This document shows, one piece after another, positions 22,555 to 31,857 of a stretch of DNA of 64,000 nt. The notes beneath the pieces were generated by a model. It saw only the letters and a program-made list of their open reading frames with translations, ran no database searches and had not been told where the DNA came from. Source of the stretch: Centrapalus pauciflorus (Eukaryota > Streptophyta > Magnoliopsida > Asterales > Asteraceae); the NCBI GenBank assembly GCA_020465985.1, contig JAANYP010004240.1, forward strand, positions 232,552 through 296,551, in the 5' to 3' direction. A program made the translations under genes and the position numbers. Positions within the stretch are counted from its first letter, which is position 1. The number at the start of each line of letters is the position of its first letter.

Positions 22555-25500
22555 GCTATGTCCATTTGGTATATGGATTCGGGTTGCTCCAAGCATATGA
22601 CAGGAAGAAGAGAATTGCTGTCCAACGTTGTTGAACAGTACTGCGGAACTGTGAAATTCGGGAACAACCATCAGGCTCAAATAAAAGGATACGGGGACTT
22701 AGTTCTAAATAATCTGGTCATCAAGGACGTTGACTATGTTGAAGGGTTATCTCATAATCTTTTTAGCATAGGACAGCTCTGCGACAAAGGACTAGAAGTA
22801 ACATTTAGGGCTAAGAACTGCAGTGTAAAGAACACAGATGGAAAAGAAATCTTGACTGGTTCCCGAAAATCTAACCTTTACACCATTGACGTATCTAAGC
22901 TTGTAGTGAAGGATAACATTTGCCTACTATCAAAAGCCTCGTCAAAAGACTCTTGGTTGTGGCATCGAAGATTATCCCATTTGAATTTTGATAACATAAA
23001 CAAGCTGGCTGCGAAGCAATTGGTCAAAGGACTTCCTGAGTTGCGCTACGAAAAGGACCATCTTTGCGGAGCATGTGAGAAAGGAAAAATGAAACGATCA
23101 TCTCACAAACCAAAGCCCGAACCATCAACAAAAAGAGTTTTGGAGTTACTTCATATGGATTTATGCGGACCGATGAGAACTCAAAGCATAAATGGAAAAC
23201 GATATGTGTTGGTTATCGTTGATGATTATTCTCGATATACCTGGGTCAGGTTCTTGCGTTCCAAGGACGAGACAGCTCAAGAAATCATTGATTTTATCAA
23301 AAGTGTCGAGACCCAACAGCAGCTGTCAGTACAATCAATCAGATCAGATAACGGCACGGAGTTCAAGAACTCGGTAGTAGAGGGCTTCCTTCGATCCAAG
23401 GGGATTCAGCATCAATACTCTGCTGCTAGAACACCTCAACAAAACGGGATCGTGGAAAGGCGTAACCGTACGCTAGTAGAAGCCGCTCGTACAATGCTCA
23501 CATACTCAAAGCTACCTCCGTTCTTGTGGGCCGAAGCCGTATCAACAGCATGCTATACACAGAATCGCTCCATCATTCATAAGCGCTTTAACAAAACTCC
23601 ATACCAGCTCTTTTTGAATAAAGTACCATTTATCAAGTACTTACGTGTATTTGGTTGCAGGTGCTATGTGCTGAATGACAGAGACAACCTCGGGAAATTT
23701 AACGAAAAGGCGGATGAAGCGATCTTCATTGGATACTCATCCAACTCGAAGGCGTATCGCGCATTCAATACCCGAACCAGAACAGTCAACGAAAGTGTGC
23801 ACGTCACATTTGATGAGTTGGCTGAACTGGCACCCGAAGTTGATCAATCAGGACCACGCATTACTCAAATGCCTGGAGACTCTTCGAATAACCCCATTTC
23901 TTTTTCTTCTTCTGATTTGGTTAATTTATTTGATCCTTTTTATGTTGAATTTTTCGGTCCTAACGCTAGTGTGTCTAATGTTGTTAATAATGTAGGTAAT
24001 CCTTCCAGTTCAACTGCGCCGCAAAGTTTCTCCACTCCATCTTCATCAACATATCCTCATCCATCCACATCATCCACCGACACATCCGCAGTTGAATCTA
24101 CTCCTGTAATACCCTCACATATAATACCAACGATTCTTCCTTCACCTGAACACTCGGAAATTGAACCCGAACCTGTGGTACCATCATTTGAAACCATTGA
24201 CCATGAATCCTCATCCATTCCCATATTAACCACAGAGGTTCCATCCCGAGCACCCCTTCCACACGAGATCAAATGGACCCGCAGTCACCCAACAGAACAA
24301 ATCATTGGTGACGTAACAACAGGAGTCCAAACTCGTAGGGCATCTGCTAATGAATGTCTCTACACTTCATTCTTAAGTATGATAGAGCCCGCTCGTGTGG
24401 ATGAAGCCCTGACAGATCCGGATTGGATAGTTGCAATGCAAGAGGAACTCAACCAGTTTGAACAGCTAAGAGTATGGCGGTTAGTTCCCAAGCCAAAAGA
24501 CCGTACAATCATCGGAACAAAGTGGATCTTCAAGAACAAACGAGATGAAAACGGCATTGTGATAAGGAACAAAGCAAGACTTGTTGCCAAAGGCTACCGA
24601 CAACAAGAAGGGATAGATTATGACGAGACCTTCGCTCCCGTTGCACGGATCGAAGCAATCAGAATCTTCTTGGCGTATGCGGCACACAAAGACTTCAAAG
24701 TGTACCAAATGGACGTCAAGACTGCCTTTCTAAACGGTGAACTTAACGAGGAAGTGTATGTTGAACAACCACAAGGCTTTGTTGATACACATAAACCTGA
24801 CCATGTTTATGTGCTAGATAAGGCCCTCTATGGTTTAAAACAAGCACCTCGAGCATGGTATGATAGTCTTTCGAATTTCCTTATTTCTGCCGGTTTCTAT
24901 AAAGGTGTGGTGGACACAACTCTGTTCACTAAAAGGGAAGGCCCACATATAATGCTAGTACAGATTTATGTTGACGATATTATATTTGGATCTACTGACA
25001 GTAATTTTTGTAAGGATTTTTCAGCCCTAATGGAGTCTCGGTTTGAGATGAGTATGATGGGGGAAATGAACTTTTTCCTCGGATTACAAGTCAAACAACT
25101 TGAGGATGGGATTTTTGTGAACCAGTCGAAATATACTCTTGACATTCTCAAGAAGTATAAGTTAGACTCTTGCACGAGTATCGCAACTCCCATGGCCTCC
25201 AACTGTAAGTTAGACACCGATCCTTCTGGGAAAAGTGTCGATAATACAACTTACAGAGGGATGATAGGATCCTTACTGTACTTGACTGCCAGTAGACCGG
25301 ATATAGTGTTTTCAACATGTCTTTGTGCTAGATTTCAGGCCGACCCAAAAGAATCACACCTAACTGCGGTAAAACGCATTTTTCGTTATCTTAAGGGTAC
25401 ACCCGAACTTGGTCTATGGTATCCAAAGGGAACCGATTTCGATCTTACCGCGTTTTCAGATGCTGATTTTGCAGGTTGTAGAGTGGACAGAAAAAGCACA

Positions 25501-25917
25501 TCGGGAGGAATACAGTTCTTAGGCGATAGACCGGTGAGTTGGTCTTCCAAAAAGCAGAATTGTGTATCCACATCCACAGCTGAGGCTGAGTATGTAGCAG
25601 CTGCAAGCTGTTGCTCTCAAGTGCTGTGGATGAGAACACAATTACGTGATTATGGGTTCTCACTCACCAATATCCCTATTTACTGTGATTCTCGAAGTGC
25701 AATTGCCATCTCTTGCAATCCCGTGCAGCACTCTCGAACAAAACACATAGATATCAGGTATCATTTTATTAAAGATCACGTGGAAAAGGGAACCATTGAG
25801 TTGTATTTTGTTGGCACGGAATACCAACTAGCGGATATATTTACTAAAGCTTTAGACGAACCTCGTTTTCGGTTTTTAGTATCTCATATCGGCATGTTGA
25901 ATCCACCTTCCAATTAA
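22555..25917 (+). CDS. pol: Pol polyprotein of element 2: protease, integrase, RT, RNase H
   Basis: The frame is open from 22504 and the useful part starts at the putative splice acceptor (22555). Counting residues from 22504: the aspartic protease motif MDSGCSKHMTG at about 24-34; the integrase zinc domain with HRRLSHLNF and CGACEKGK at about 155-200; the integrase core with DLCGP, DDYSRY, SDNGTEF and PQQNGIVERRNR at about 215-330. RT follows with KTAFLNGEL, LYGLKQAPRAWYD and the catalytic YVDDIIFGS at about 822. RNase H has DADFAGCRVDRKST, STAEAEYVAAASCC and a LADIFTKAL end. The order PR-IN-RT-RH defines Ty1/copia, and HNLFSIGQLCDKG fits the SIRE group. No stop or frameshift is present. Expression probably depends on the gag-pol junction. 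Confidence 0.95.
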   Translation, partial: AMSIWYMDSGCSKHMTGRRELLSNVVEQYCGTVKFGNNHQAQIKGYGDLVLNNLVIKDVDYVEGLSHNLFSIGQLCDKGLEVTFRAKNCSVKNTDGKEILTGSRKSNLYTIDVSKLVVKDNICLLSKASSKDSWLWHRRLSHLNFDNINKLAAKQLVKGLPELRYEKDHLCGACEKGKMKRSSHKPKPEPSTKRVLELLHMDLCGPMRTQSINGKRYVLVIVDDYSRYTWVRFLRSKDETAQEIIDFIKSVETQQQLSVQSIRSDNGTEFKNSVVEGFLRSKGIQHQYSAARTPQQNGIVERRNRTLVEAARTMLTYSKLPPFLWAEAVSTACYTQNRSIIHKRFNKTPYQLFLNKVPFIKYLRVFGCRCYVLNDRDNLGKFNEKADEAIFIGYSSNSKAYRAFNTRTRTVNESVHVTFDELAELAPEVDQSGPRITQMPGDSSNNPISFSSSDLVNLFDPFYVEFFGPNASVSNVVNNVGNPSSSTAPQSFSTPSSSTYPHPSTSSTDTSAVESTPVIPSHIIPTILPSPEHSEIEPEPVVPSFETIDHESSSIPILTTEVPSRAPLPHEIKWTRSHPTEQIIGDVTTGVQTRRASANECLYTSFLSMIEPARVDEALTDPDWIVAMQEELNQFEQLRVWRLVPKPKDRTIIGTKWIFKNKRDENGIVIRNKARLVAKGYRQQEGIDYDETFAPVARIEAIRIFLAYAAHKDFKVYQMDVKTAFLNGELNEEVYVEQPQGFVDTHKPDHVYVLDKALYGLKQAPRAWYDSLSNFLISAGFYKGVVDTTLFTKREGPHIMLVQIYVDDIIFGSTDSNFCKDFSALMESRFEMSMMGEMNFFLGLQVKQLEDGIFVNQSKYTLDILKKYKLDSCTSIATPMASNCKLDTDPSGKSVDNTTYRGMIGSLLYLTASRPDIVFSTCLCARFQADPKESHLTAVKRIFRYLKGTPELGLWYPKGTDFDLTAFSDADFAGCRVDRKSTSGGIQFLGDRPVSWSSKKQNCVSTSTAEAEYVAAASCCSQVLWMRTQLRDYGFSLTNIPIYCDSRSAIAISCNPVQHSRTKHIDIRYHFIKDHVEKGTIELYFVGTEYQLADIFTKALDEPRFRFLVSHIGMLNPPSN

Positions 25918-26651
25918 ATATCAGATATTGTCTTAAATAATTCTATTTCAATCTATCATGATTGAAATTCCTTTATTTTAGAAAATAACTGTTATTTAAA
26001 TTTAAGGTTTATGTCACAAAATTAAAACTCATTATTTCCTTATCTGCGCATATTTTTAATAATTAATGATCCTGATAAATTGCTGTGTGAATTGTTCATC
26101 ATGGAGTGGGATGCAAACAATATCCAGGTTTGTCGGTATTAGTAATGCTTATAAGAAGGGTTGTCATGATTTAAATCTGAAAAGAAAAAAAAAGGGGATC
26201 GGTATTTATTTGAGGGGGAGTAGAGTTAGGATTTTAAATTTTATAATTCTGTGTTTCTCTTTGTTTCTTTTATAGTTAAAGTTTAAATTTTTGGTTGGTC
26301 TTAATTTTTGATTTAATCTTAAGTTTAATTTAATATGTCAGAAAATCACAAAAAGATTTTAACTTTCAAATTTATCAAAAAGCCAAAAATATTTTAGTTT
26401 ACTTTATTTTATTTTATTTTATTTTTTATTTCAGAAAAATATCAAAATATTTTACTTCGTTTTTTGTTCATTTTTGTTTCAAAGAAAATCACAAAAAGAT
26501 GGAATATTTTTGGCCCATTTTTTTTAAACCTTGTTTCATTTTTTAAATAGCCCAAAAGTTTTTTTTTGTTGTTGTGTATTGAGCCCAACCCGCCGGCCCA
26601 TCTTCCACTTGGTGCGCAGATCTCAGACCCGACCCATGACCCGCGCGAGTT
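25918..26651 (+). other. Non-coding spacer after pol, element 2
   Basis: A/T-rich with long TTTTATTTTATTTTA runs. From about 26580 it becomes C-rich (CCCAACCCGCCGGCCC, GACCCGACCCATGACCCG), like a plant proximal promoter. No gene is visible up to the TATA box at 26652. Confidence 0.6.
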
Positions 26652-26658
26652 TATATAA
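26652..26658 (+). promoter_or_regulatory. Candidate internal promoter TATA box for the extra ORF, element 2
   Basis: TATATAA inside GTTTATATAATGGG follows a GC-rich block. It is followed by about 145 bases of pyrimidine-rich, ATG-free leader that ends at a consensus donor. This is the layout of an ordinary plant Pol II gene, placed between pol and the extra ORF. Confidence 0.6.
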
Positions 26659-26829
26659 TGGGTTGGTCAACTGGTCAACTCATCTTCCTTCACTTTCAAG
26701 ATATTTCTTTCTTCTTCTCCTTGTTCCCGTCGATACCACCGCCCAAGAACCACCATATCCACCACTTCAAGCTTTTGCACCATCATCTTTCTCTGTTTTT
26801 CTTGCTTTTTCCTTCTTCGGCACTACCAG

Positions 26830-27926
26830 GTAACATATTTCTGTCTTTATTTCAGTCTTTAACTTCCTAGATTGCTTGTTTGATTTTCAAAGTTTTTTCT
26901 AGTTTTTCAATTCGGTTTTTACTAGTTTTAGGTAGTTTAATGTGTTATTTCTTCTTAGTTGTAGTTAGATAAAATGTTCCTTAGGTTATTTCAGTATAGG
27001 ATCTGTAATTTCATGCATTTTCAGTAGGATTTTAACTGTTCACGTTTATTTTTGCATGAACATTAACTGCACTCATGCAGTTTCGGATGTCCGAATTCGG
27101 ACCACCACCCGAATTCGGATGTCCGACTTGGTATATTTTCAATATTTTTCACAGTATAACATCACACTTCGGACCTCTGTTGATCCGAATTCGTTTCACT
27201 GTTGATCCGAATTCGGACCATCACTTCAGGGTCAAAATTTTCAAAATTTTGTCTAAGTATGTTCATTCTATGCATCCGAATTCGGATGATACCCGAATTC
27301 GGTCCTCATCCGAATTCCAGGTACCATCCGAAGTTGGTCATTTCATTTCATTGCATGCATTTTTCACAAGTCATGATCCGAATTTCGGACCAAGTTTACA
27401 CCACATCCGAATTCGGTCCACCATCCTATCATTACATGATCTTAACTTCGGAACACCATCCGAATTCGGTCCCCGTATTCCACACCATCCGAATTCAGTC
27501 CCCACTCACATCATTCATGCATCATTCCATTTCGGATTGATCCGAATTCGATGACACTGTTCATCCGAATTCGGACCATCCGAAATCCAACACTTAGGAT
27601 ATTTTTTAATTTTTCAACTTTCATGTTTTACACTTAAAGCATTTTCATTTGAATCAAAAAAAAAAAATAAAATATATATATATATATATATAGTTCCATC
27701 CAAGTGCATCATTGATTAGAGTTAGGTTCAGTGTCTGAGTGAAACGGTCTCATCTAACATCGGTCTCTTAACGATTGACTTTGGACTTTGTTAGTAGAAT
27801 TTTATTCTACTAATAAAGACCCGATGATAAACAGATCAGACAATTTCTATTTCACACTCATCTAGACTTCACATCAATGCTTTATCATATCGAGTCTTAT
27901 GATTCTAACTGTGTTGCACTTTGCAG
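26830..27926 (+). other. Candidate 5'-leader intron of the extra ORF, element 2
   Basis: Donor CCAG|GTAACAT at 26830, branch site CTAAC at 27905-27909, acceptor CACTTTGCAG ending at 27926; length 1097 nt. The ORF start ATG 27931 lies 5 bases into the next exon in the context GAAAATGG. The intron contains the second CCGAATTCGG array and a short TA tract. All three splice signals match plant consensus. Confidence 0.65.
27080..27592 (+). repeat. CCGAATTCGG motif array inside the candidate intron, element 2
   Basis: ATCCGAATTCGGACC-type words recur about 15-20 times in 510 bases, more often as complete palindromes than in the leader array at 18165-18735. The word is specific to this element family in the window. 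Confidence 0.85.
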
Positions 27927-27930
27927 GAAA

Positions 27931-30900
27931 ATGGACCCCACAATCGTTCTTACCATTCCCCATCCGCCAATCCCGAATAATAACGCTCAGTTACCCGAAG
28001 AAGCCATCTTGCCGAGCGCCGAGTTTGTCGAGTTTATCCCCCATAACTGGCAACTCGACGTCTCTATCCTTCCAAAAGAATCCCAAACCCTAGCTTTTGA
28101 CATTCTCACCCGCCATCCCATATATTATGCCCTTTCCACAGCCATCGCCGTTCCCCAGATTTACCTACAACAATTCTGGAACAGGCTACAATTCTTAACC
28201 GACCCCGAACCTCACTTCACCTCCACCATTGACTGCGTTCCAGTCAAAGTCACAACCACAGCCATTCGTCACATCCTTCGTTTTCCCATCCAAGACTACA
28301 TTCCCTCCATTGACTCGTTCGATCCAAACCCATCCGTCTCAGAAGCCCTTTCTGAAATTCAAAACCTAGGGTATGACGGATCCCTTACCAAACCATCCGA
28401 CTTTCGCACCAAGAACCTTCAGTCCCACTGGAGAATTCTCTTCGATGTACTCAACAAGTGCCTGACAGCCAAACATTCTGGTCATGACTCAGCATCGGCC
28501 CAGGTTTTAGCCATGTTCGCTGGCTTTGCCTACGACCGACACGTGGACTATGCGGCTTTTATCTTTGAAGAATTAAGAAGAGTCCACGTGGAAAGGAGCA
28601 CGAAGAAAGGACGCAAGTATGTCCCCTATCAACGATTCCTTCAGCTCATCATACAATACGCCATGGATCAGGACGAAGACATTCATGAGCGTCCAGAAGC
28701 TGATGTCTATCCAACCGTCGCTATCCAGAAACTGACTTTGCCAAAAGGGGCACCAACGGTACAGGTAATGAAGATTCCATTATCAACTCTGACAAGGTCG
28801 AGGGGTACAGATCGGGTAAGGGACTATATGAGAGAAAATTATCCGGATGAGTCTCAGTCTGAATCGACTGAGACTAACCAGTCCGACGGTGAGCAACATG
28901 AGAGTGAGAACGAGGGAGAAAGGATGGAAGTACAACAATCACTGGGTTATGGTGAGAGGGAGGCTGAGAGTGTAAGGGAGGGAGCCGTAGGTGAGACGGC
29001 AGAGACGGCGGATTCTGAACGAACCGTCTCTGTTGTAAGGCCAAGGGATACGCAATCTGAGGGTGAACCAAGCCCTATCAGCCGGACACCACTTCATAAG
29101 ACCGTTAGTCCAGCGGTCGCCACAACCCCAACCATCCACTTGGTTTCCCCTCAAAGGGAAACCACTTCATTACACGGGGATCTTCCACATACGCCATCGC
29201 CCTCTCATTCGGAGAGTGGCGGTGTTGAAAGAGGTCACACTCCTCCCCACGTGACCGAACTTCCTTCGCCCACGATTCCATCCCCACAAACAGACACCGT
29301 GCACGATGCCTTTGTGGCATCCCCAAGAGCTGCCTCCGTGGCAGCTCCCGAAACTTCCAGATCTGAGCATCCCGTAGTGGAGCCAGAGATGACGGAAGGA
29401 AGACCGGGAGTGGCTCAATCTACGCCGTCCACTTCCGGCCATCTCCCCATCAATTTGGAGATGTTAACGGCAGCCTTACGTGCTGCCGGCGTTATCACCC
29501 GGGCTGACCTTGACGCCCAAAGGGAGGCAGCCGAGGAACGACATACCGCCCTTCTTTCTCTTATAAAGGGTAAGGGTGTCGCCTCCGAAGCCGGCCCCTC
29601 ACAAGGATCCCACTCAGTCCAACTACAAATGGCGGAGCTCTCTGACAAACTGGACGCACTCAATCGCCTAATCCTTCAGGTCCAGGAGCAGCTAAATTCC
29701 AGGATGGATCGCCTCGAGTCGGCAGTTATTGATCTCCAATGCCGCGCTCAGGCCGAAACCCTCAAAAGAAAACATGACGACCAGGACGACCCTGATCGTC
29801 ATGAGGGGGAGAAGCGCAGAAAAGTACAATTTGAGGAGCCCATGCTGGGAACAGGTGGAGCAGAGACCGCCGAGGGGTCTGAATTTCAGGGGTCGGTGGA
29901 AAAGTCACAGGAAGCTCAGGAGTACATGCTAATTGAAGACGAGCCGATGGTCGAGGGTCCAGCTCCACTGGATCCAATGACAGCCATGGTAGAATTTGAG
30001 GAGCCACACGAGAAGGTTGAAATCATATTAGTTTCTGATTCAGATTCTGATACCGAGGACAACCAACCACTTTTAACTCCTAAGCCTGAACCTGACTCTC
30101 CAACCAAAAATTCCTCATCCTCTTCCTTCGATTTCCTGAATTCACCACCCAGAGCCCAACAGGAAGACATACTCTCATCCATCCAAGCTCCCCCATCACT
30201 AAAAGAATCCCACATTACAGTCAGCCCACCAAGATCCCCAAGCCCTCCACCAGTCCAACAAACCCAACGCTCAGGTCCCTCCCAAACAAAAAGGGTTGAC
30301 TGCTTCGATGAAACTCCCGAGGGTCCTGGAGTGCACAGAAAAGACGACCTATTCTGGGTAGACCACTACACGAAAGGAAAAGTTCACACACTACCGCAGA
30401 GCGAAAAAGATCAAATGCGTCAAGAACGGCGGAGGACTATCATAAAGCTTCTTGAAGCTAAAAAGGACGAAATCGAAGAACCCCCCGTTCAAGGCCTGAA
30501 AGAATTCCTGCAGAACTTTCCCCCGGAGCAATTTCAGAATCCATATCTAGAAGAAAGATTCAAGATGGTATTCAGAAAGAAACCTGGAGCCTTCAGCAGA
30601 CGCCTACTCATGGAACTTACAAATGTCTCCAAAGCTGAACAGGCCGAATACTACCAATTGATGCTCCGGGAACAAAGGTCTAAGGTGTCAAAGTCAAAGA
30701 TTAAAAAACTCAAATCAATTACCATGTGCAAAAGAGCCAAAGTATTCTATCCCTCCTATCAAGTGGAAAGAGAAGATGGTACGGGAGATGACATCTTTGA
30801 GTATGACCTTGACTACATAAGAGCGGATGACGTTGAGTTCCTTCACAACAGTCTGAAAAATCGAATCAGAAAACGTCTATCCCACATGACAGCTGTAGGT

Positions 30901-31365
30901 GCCTTAGTTCGAAGCATGAATCGCCGATCGATCATAATGTGCTTAAGAGATTTTCAGATGGCGATCGAGAGTGCTATGGTTAAGGTGGGCCTACGAGCAC
31001 CAGAACAAGATAGTTTTCTTTTAGCCCACCACCCGGCCTACAGAGTTATACTTAAAGGAGATCCGGGTGTTATTTTTGTGAACCACAAGGGCTACAAAAG
31101 GTATATGCGCTTTGAGGATCTACCTTGCTATTCCGATGGTACACTTCGACTGGTTCGAGCTGCTCTCACAAAGAAAGTACAAGATTATGATGCTCAACCA
31201 GATCCTGAACAGAGATGCTCACCTACGGAGATACAAAATACACTCAGCGGCATAGACTACCTGAACGAGCGGCTACATACAAGACAAGTAACCAGACGTT
31301 TCGATGTCATACTTGGTCTTCGTGAATCAACAGATCATGCGCGAGTTCCAGGACCTCCTAAGTGA
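27931..31365 (+). CDS. Extra (post-pol) ORF of element 2, 1144 aa, intact
   Basis: ATG 27931 is chosen over the upstream in-frame ATG at 27877, which falls inside the candidate intron. Residues about 55-270 form the shared domain: a YYALST motif, YLQQFW with W83, IRHILRFP near 115, HWRILFDVLNKC near 170. About 300-700 is acidic, Ser/Pro-rich low complexity with a short helical segment near 560-610 and an RKRKHDD-like basic patch. About 810-1144 is a charged, folded-looking C-terminal domain (helices with RRRTIIKLLEAKKDEI, then GVIFVNHKGYKRYMRFEDLP and SDGTLRLVR). There is no signal peptide or membrane span, so an envelope role is unlikely. The ORF ends 3 bases before the polypurine tract. Function unknown; an intact frame in a young element argues that it matters. 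Confidence 0.85.
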   Translation: MDPTIVLTIPHPPIPNNNAQLPEEAILPSAEFVEFIPHNWQLDVSILPKESQTLAFDILTRHPIYYALSTAIAVPQIYLQQFWNRLQFLTDPEPHFTSTIDCVPVKVTTTAIRHILRFPIQDYIPSIDSFDPNPSVSEALSEIQNLGYDGSLTKPSDFRTKNLQSHWRILFDVLNKCLTAKHSGHDSASAQVLAMFAGFAYDRHVDYAAFIFEELRRVHVERSTKKGRKYVPYQRFLQLIIQYAMDQDEDIHERPEADVYPTVAIQKLTLPKGAPTVQVMKIPLSTLTRSRGTDRVRDYMRENYPDESQSESTETNQSDGEQHESENEGERMEVQQSLGYGEREAESVREGAVGETAETADSERTVSVVRPRDTQSEGEPSPISRTPLHKTVSPAVATTPTIHLVSPQRETTSLHGDLPHTPSPSHSESGGVERGHTPPHVTELPSPTIPSPQTDTVHDAFVASPRAASVAAPETSRSEHPVVEPEMTEGRPGVAQSTPSTSGHLPINLEMLTAALRAAGVITRADLDAQREAAEERHTALLSLIKGKGVASEAGPSQGSHSVQLQMAELSDKLDALNRLILQVQEQLNSRMDRLESAVIDLQCRAQAETLKRKHDDQDDPDRHEGEKRRKVQFEEPMLGTGGAETAEGSEFQGSVEKSQEAQEYMLIEDEPMVEGPAPLDPMTAMVEFEEPHEKVEIILVSDSDSDTEDNQPLLTPKPEPDSPTKNSSSSSFDFLNSPPRAQQEDILSSIQAPPSLKESHITVSPPRSPSPPPVQQTQRSGPSQTKRVDCFDETPEGPGVHRKDDLFWVDHYTKGKVHTLPQSEKDQMRQERRRTIIKLLEAKKDEIEEPPVQGLKEFLQNFPPEQFQNPYLEERFKMVFRKKPGAFSRRLLMELTNVSKAEQAEYYQLMLREQRSKVSKSKIKKLKSITMCKRAKVFYPSYQVEREDGTGDDIFEYDLDYIRADDVEFLHNSLKNRIRKRLSHMTAVGALVRSMNRRSIIMCLRDFQMAIESAMVKVGLRAPEQDSFLLAHHPAYRVILKGDPGVIFVNHKGYKRYMRFEDLPCYSDGTLRLVRAALTKKVQDYDAQPDPEQRCSPTEIQNTLSGIDYLNERLHTRQVTRRFDVILGLRESTDHARVPGPPK

Positions 31366-31368
31366 TCG

Positions 31369-31380
31369 AAAAGGGGGAGA
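31369..31380 (+). other. Polypurine tract of element 2
   Basis: AAAAGGGGGAGA directly precedes the 3' LTR, the plus-strand priming site for reverse transcription. The extra ORF stop codon is 3 bases upstream. Confidence 0.95.
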
Positions 31381-31381
31381 T

Positions 31382-31736
31382 TGTTAGATTAATTATTTCG
31401 ATCCTAGGAGTTATTTTGTAATATTTATTAACATTGTAATGTGTCTTGTATTTATTTCTATGTAATTTCTTTCTTATGTAATAGTGTAGGGGCCATTGTT
31501 GCCAAGTCTTGTAAGTTAATTAAATGAGCCTATAAAGGCTCCTAGGGTTGCTTTTTGACAATACACGGTTGACCTACATTTGAATCTTCTCTTGGAGCCG
31601 CCACTGTTCTTCTATATTCACCAACATTCATATTGTCTTCTTTCTTATTAAAAACTCATTTATTGAGCTTGTTTCTTCATGTGTTTGATGAGAAAAACGT
31701 CAAGGTGCTGAATATATACGGGATTTCATAATAACA
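31382..31736 (+). repeat. 3' LTR of element 2
   Basis: 355 bp, apparently identical to 17378-17732, ending ATAATAACA and followed by ATATA. Confidence 0.95.
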
Positions 31737-31741
31737 ATATA

Positions 31742-31782
31742 TATAGTAATTGTATATATATATATTACGCATAGCACACAAA

Positions 31783-31857
<75 letters not shown>

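Larger units (their letters stand above)
17378..31736 (+). mobile_element. Copia element 2: structurally intact Sirevirus-like retrotransposon (14.36 kb)
   Basis: Direct 355-bp LTRs, which I cannot tell apart base for base, flank PBS, leader, gag, pol, a promoter-like spacer, the extra ORF and a perfect polypurine tract. ATATA follows both outer ends; within a TA array the duplication length cannot be proved. All three ORFs are uninterrupted. LTR identity and intact frames imply a very recent insertion that may still be competent. At 14.36 kb it is large for a copia element, the surplus being the extra ORF with its upstream non-coding DNA. Element 5 is an old relative. Confidence 0.95.

Noticed and set aside
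26531..26833. 100-codon ORF with hydrophobic stretches before the extra ORF of element 2
   Set aside because: It overlaps the C-rich promoter and pyrimidine-rich leader; hydrophobicity reflects CT-rich DNA and it ends at the splice donor.
27931..31365. Envelope-like protein for the extra ORFs
   Set aside because: No signal peptide or transmembrane helix is visible in any of the four proteins.
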